Below are positions 62,086 to 64,000 of a DNA stretch of 64,000 bases, one piece after another. Every line of letters starts with the position of its first letter. Position 1 is the first letter of the stretch. This DNA comes from Acidobacteriota bacterium. Its GTDB lineage: Bacteria > Acidobacteriota > Terriglobia > Terriglobales > Acidobacteriaceae. The notes beneath the pieces are model-generated. The model was not told the DNA's origin and did no database searches. It saw only the letters and a program-made list of their open reading frames with translations. The DNA is taken from contig JAJYSV010000010.1 in the NCBI GenBank assembly GCA_021793405.1, forward strand, positions 1-64,000, given 5' to 3'. A program made the translations under genes and the position numbers.

Positions 62086-63670
62086 AATCGATTTGGCCGC
62101 GCACCATCCGCGAATGCTTGGCACAGCCTGGATCGTGTTGTGGAAAATCCGTGCGCGCATGGGCCCCACGAGATTCTCTGCGTGCCAAAGCGGAGGCCAC
62201 GATCAGCTCCGCCACAGTGTGTAGATTGCACAACTCGGCGTTCTCCCGGGTGGTGGCGGGCGGTAGTTCGTGACGCATGTTATGCAATTCTGACTCCAGC
62301 GCGGACAACCCCAAGTGATCGCGCAACAGACCGGCATGCAGCCACATCAGACTGCGCAGCCGCTCCCGCAACGCGGATACTCTGCTGGCTTCTGGCGCCG
62401 GCAAAGAGATTTCCTCGACCGCCGCAGTGGCTTTCTCTGCAGCAATTGGGGCCTCCCCATGCGAACCTTCCTTCAACATAGTCTCAGCCGCACGCGCACC
62501 GAAAACCAGTCCTTCCAGCAAAGAGTTGCTGGCTAGCCGATTCGCCCCATGCACCCCCGTACATGCAACCTCGCCCGCCGCGTAGAGACCTGGCAAGGTG
62601 GTACGCCCAAACAAATCCGTCCGCACGCCCCCCATCAGGTAATGCGCCGCAGGACGGACCGGGATCAAATCTCGAGCAAGGTCCAAGCCATAGGAGTGCA
62701 AGCACGAAGAGATGCCGGGAAAGCGAGCGTGCAGATCCTTGCCGGTGACGTGGCGCATGTCGAGATAGACCGGGAGTGCCTCTCCAGGCCTTTCTCCAAC
62801 GCCTTCGTGCATGATAGCCCGCGCCACTACATCACGCGGCGCCAGTTCCGCCATCGGATGATACCGCTCCATGAATCTCTCGCCACGATGGTTGCGTAAA
62901 ACTGCGCCTTCACCACGCAGTGCTTCCGACAACAGAAAACGCGGTGCACCCGGCACACTCAAGGCCGTTGGATGAAACTGATAAAACTCCATATCGGAGA
63001 CTTCCGCGCCTGCCCGGTAGGCCATGGCGATACCATCGCCGGTCGCAACCAGGGGATTGGTAGTGTCGCTGTAGACCTGACCCGCGCCGCCACTGGCCAG
63101 CAGCACTCCTCGCGCCACAAACAGCAGCGGTTTGCCCGCCGCATCCAGCGCATGAACGCCAACAACTCTCCCATCTCGAACCACAAGATCCCGCGTCGTG
63201 AGCCGCTCGTACAGATGAATGTGGGATTCATGCTGCGCGCACTGCAAGAGAGCGCGGCCAATTTCCTTGCCAGTGGCGTCGCCATTTGCGTGCAGGATAC
63301 GGGGCAAGCTGTGCGCTCCTTCACGCGTCCGCATCAGACTGCCGAGGCCGTCGCCCTCGCGATCGAAGTTGGTTCCCCATGCCAGCAGCTCGGCTATTCG
63401 CGCCGGACCTTCTTCTACCAGCAGATGCGCAGCCCGCTCAAACACCAGTCCATCGCCGGCATGAATGGTGTCCTGAGCATGCAGTTCGACGTCCTCCGCG
63501 CCGCCCATGGCGACGGCAATACCGCCTTGAGCGTAATGGGTGTTGGACTCCGAGGCTTCTTCCTTGGTAATCAGCGCCACTTCCGCCGTTTTGGCCAGCG
63601 TGAGCGCTGCCCGCAGGCCGGTGATTCCAGCTCCAATGACAATCCAGTCAGACAGTAAAGGGGTCTCCAC
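62069..63670 (-). CDS. nadB: L-aspartate oxidase
   Basis: First step of NAD synthesis: FAD-dependent oxidation of L-aspartate to iminoaspartate. The 533-residue protein opens with DWIVIGAGITGLRAAL (FAD site, residues 8-23), followed by SNTHYAQGGIAVAM, the VYLDMRHV and LIPVRPAAHYLMGGV blocks that hold active-site histidine and arginine, and GLYAAGEVACTGVHGANRLASNSLLEG. The start is a GTG at 63670. The tail after residue 430 is the helical C-terminal domain of the succinate dehydrogenase-like family. Transcription converges with terC. Confidence 0.95.
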   Translation of the reverse strand: METPLLSDWIVIGAGITGLRAALTLAKTAEVALITKEEASESNTHYAQGGIAVAMGGAEDVELHAQDTIHAGDGLVFERAAHLLVEEGPARIAELLAWGTNFDREGDGLGSLMRTREGAHSLPRILHANGDATGKEIGRALLQCAQHESHIHLYERLTTRDLVVRDGRVVGVHALDAAGKPLLFVARGVLLASGGAGQVYSDTTNPLVATGDGIAMAYRAGAEVSDMEFYQFHPTALSVPGAPRFLLSEALRGEGAVLRNHRGERFMERYHPMAELAPRDVVARAIMHEGVGERPGEALPVYLDMRHVTGKDLHARFPGISSCLHSYGLDLARDLIPVRPAAHYLMGGVRTDLFGRTTLPGLYAAGEVACTGVHGANRLASNSLLEGLVFGARAAETMLKEGSHGEAPIAAEKATAAVEEISLPAPEASRVSALRERLRSLMWLHAGLLRDHLGLSALESELHNMRHELPPATTRENAELCNLHTVAELIVASALARRESRGAHARTDFPQHDPGCAKHSRMVRGQIDFIDFY

Positions 63671-63767
63671 GATGTTGAGGATAGCACGCAGACAACCGCT
63701 GTTTCTTGTGCCGATACTCCGATCGCCACTCGAATGAGGTCAGTCTGCGATACGATAGAAAATCAGC

Positions 63768-64000
63768 GTGTCCACAATTCTTGTCAAAACCGCATCTTCA
63801 GATTACCCGGTGGTTGTTCAACCGCGTCTACTCGAAAAGCTGGCCGGCCATGTGTGTAAAGCCTGCGGCGAACAGCGGGCGATCTTCGTCGTCACGTCCC
63901 CGGAAATATGGTCTCGCTGGGGACACACATTTCTCTCATCCTTCGCAGACAGGAAGATCGACATCCTGCCGCTGTTCATCCCCCCCGGAGAACGATATAA
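63768..64000 (+). CDS. aroB: 3-dehydroquinate synthase, N-terminal part (runs off the window)
   Basis: From the GTG at 63768 the frame stays open to the window end (77 codons). It begins STILVKTASSDYPVVVQPRL and reaches LFIPPGERYK, matching the start and the conserved PPGExxK block of AroB, the second enzyme of the shikimate pathway. The rest is outside the window. It is divergent from nadB with 97 bases between. Confidence 0.88.
   Translation, partial: MSTILVKTASSDYPVVVQPRLLEKLAGHVCKACGEQRAIFVVTSPEIWSRWGHTFLSSFADRKIDILPLFIPPGERY

Overview
The window looks like chromosomal DNA of a soil or plant-associated member of the Acidobacteriota (Terriglobia-like). The inference rests on a GC-rich base composition, a duplicated-orphan VWFA-type protein typical of this phylum, dispersed short palindromes of the GTCATTCTGAGCG...GAAGAATC type, a large set of Tat-exported and signal-peptide carbohydrate enzymes, and a Gram-negative ADP-heptose pathway. 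No rRNA, tRNA, CRISPR array or prophage is visible. A fragment of an IS630-type transposase touches the left edge.

Left part (1-14 kb). Divergent nagB and nagA (GlcNAc-6-phosphate catabolism) are followed by a stress and heme section: HdeD-like membrane protein plus tandem universal stress protein; a nitronate monooxygenase/FabK-like flavoprotein divergent from hemY and a radical SAM/SPASM protein; a Sel1-repeat protein; a TPC-type P1B metal ATPase divergent from ccmE and ccmC. Four CRP/FNR-type palindromes (GTGA-N6-TCAC or close) lie in three of these promoter regions, which suggests one regulator ties stress, heme oxidation, metal export and cytochrome c maturation together. The CcmE has the rare cysteine (CXXXY) heme-binding motif. 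A frameshifted sigma-28-type remnant lies at 13.2-13.5 kb.

Heptose operon (14.3-18.3 kb, minus strand): a sugar kinase fused to a HAD phosphatase, then the adenylyltransferase, epimerase and isomerase. The fused HAD domain may fill the otherwise missing GmhB step.

Carbohydrate island (18.5-55.8 kb). It holds a DHDPS-type aldolase, a 2-hydroxyacid dehydrogenase, a Tat-exported glycosidase-like protein of unclear family, a GntR/FCD regulator, a Tat-exported lactonase, MFS carrier and Gfo/Idh/MocA oxidoreductase, two paralogous unknown membrane proteins sharing GWGxRGQxGH, an SDR, then a minus-strand run of secreted glycan enzymes (GH63-like, beta-helix, GH92 alpha-mannosidase, GH20 hexosaminidase) with a phytanoyl-CoA dioxygenase-like protein, a hexuronate-type MFS carrier with altronate dehydratase, a GH36-like alpha-galactosidase with PKD domain, a second Tat-exported Gfo/Idh/MocA protein, and a five-gene pentose operon (araD, SSS transporter, small membrane protein, fucose-isomerase-type araA substitute, araB). 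Together with nagA/nagB this fits breakdown of plant or microbial glycans containing mannose, GlcNAc, galactose, uronic acids and arabinose.

Right part (55.9-64 kb): a decayed VWFA gene with an in-frame amber codon joined to a remnant of a BlaR1-type gene behind blaI, then tatB-tatC-glutaminyl cyclase-terC on the plus strand, nadB on the minus strand, and the start of aroB running off the edge. The TatBC genes are a natural partner for the four Tat-signal enzymes in the island.
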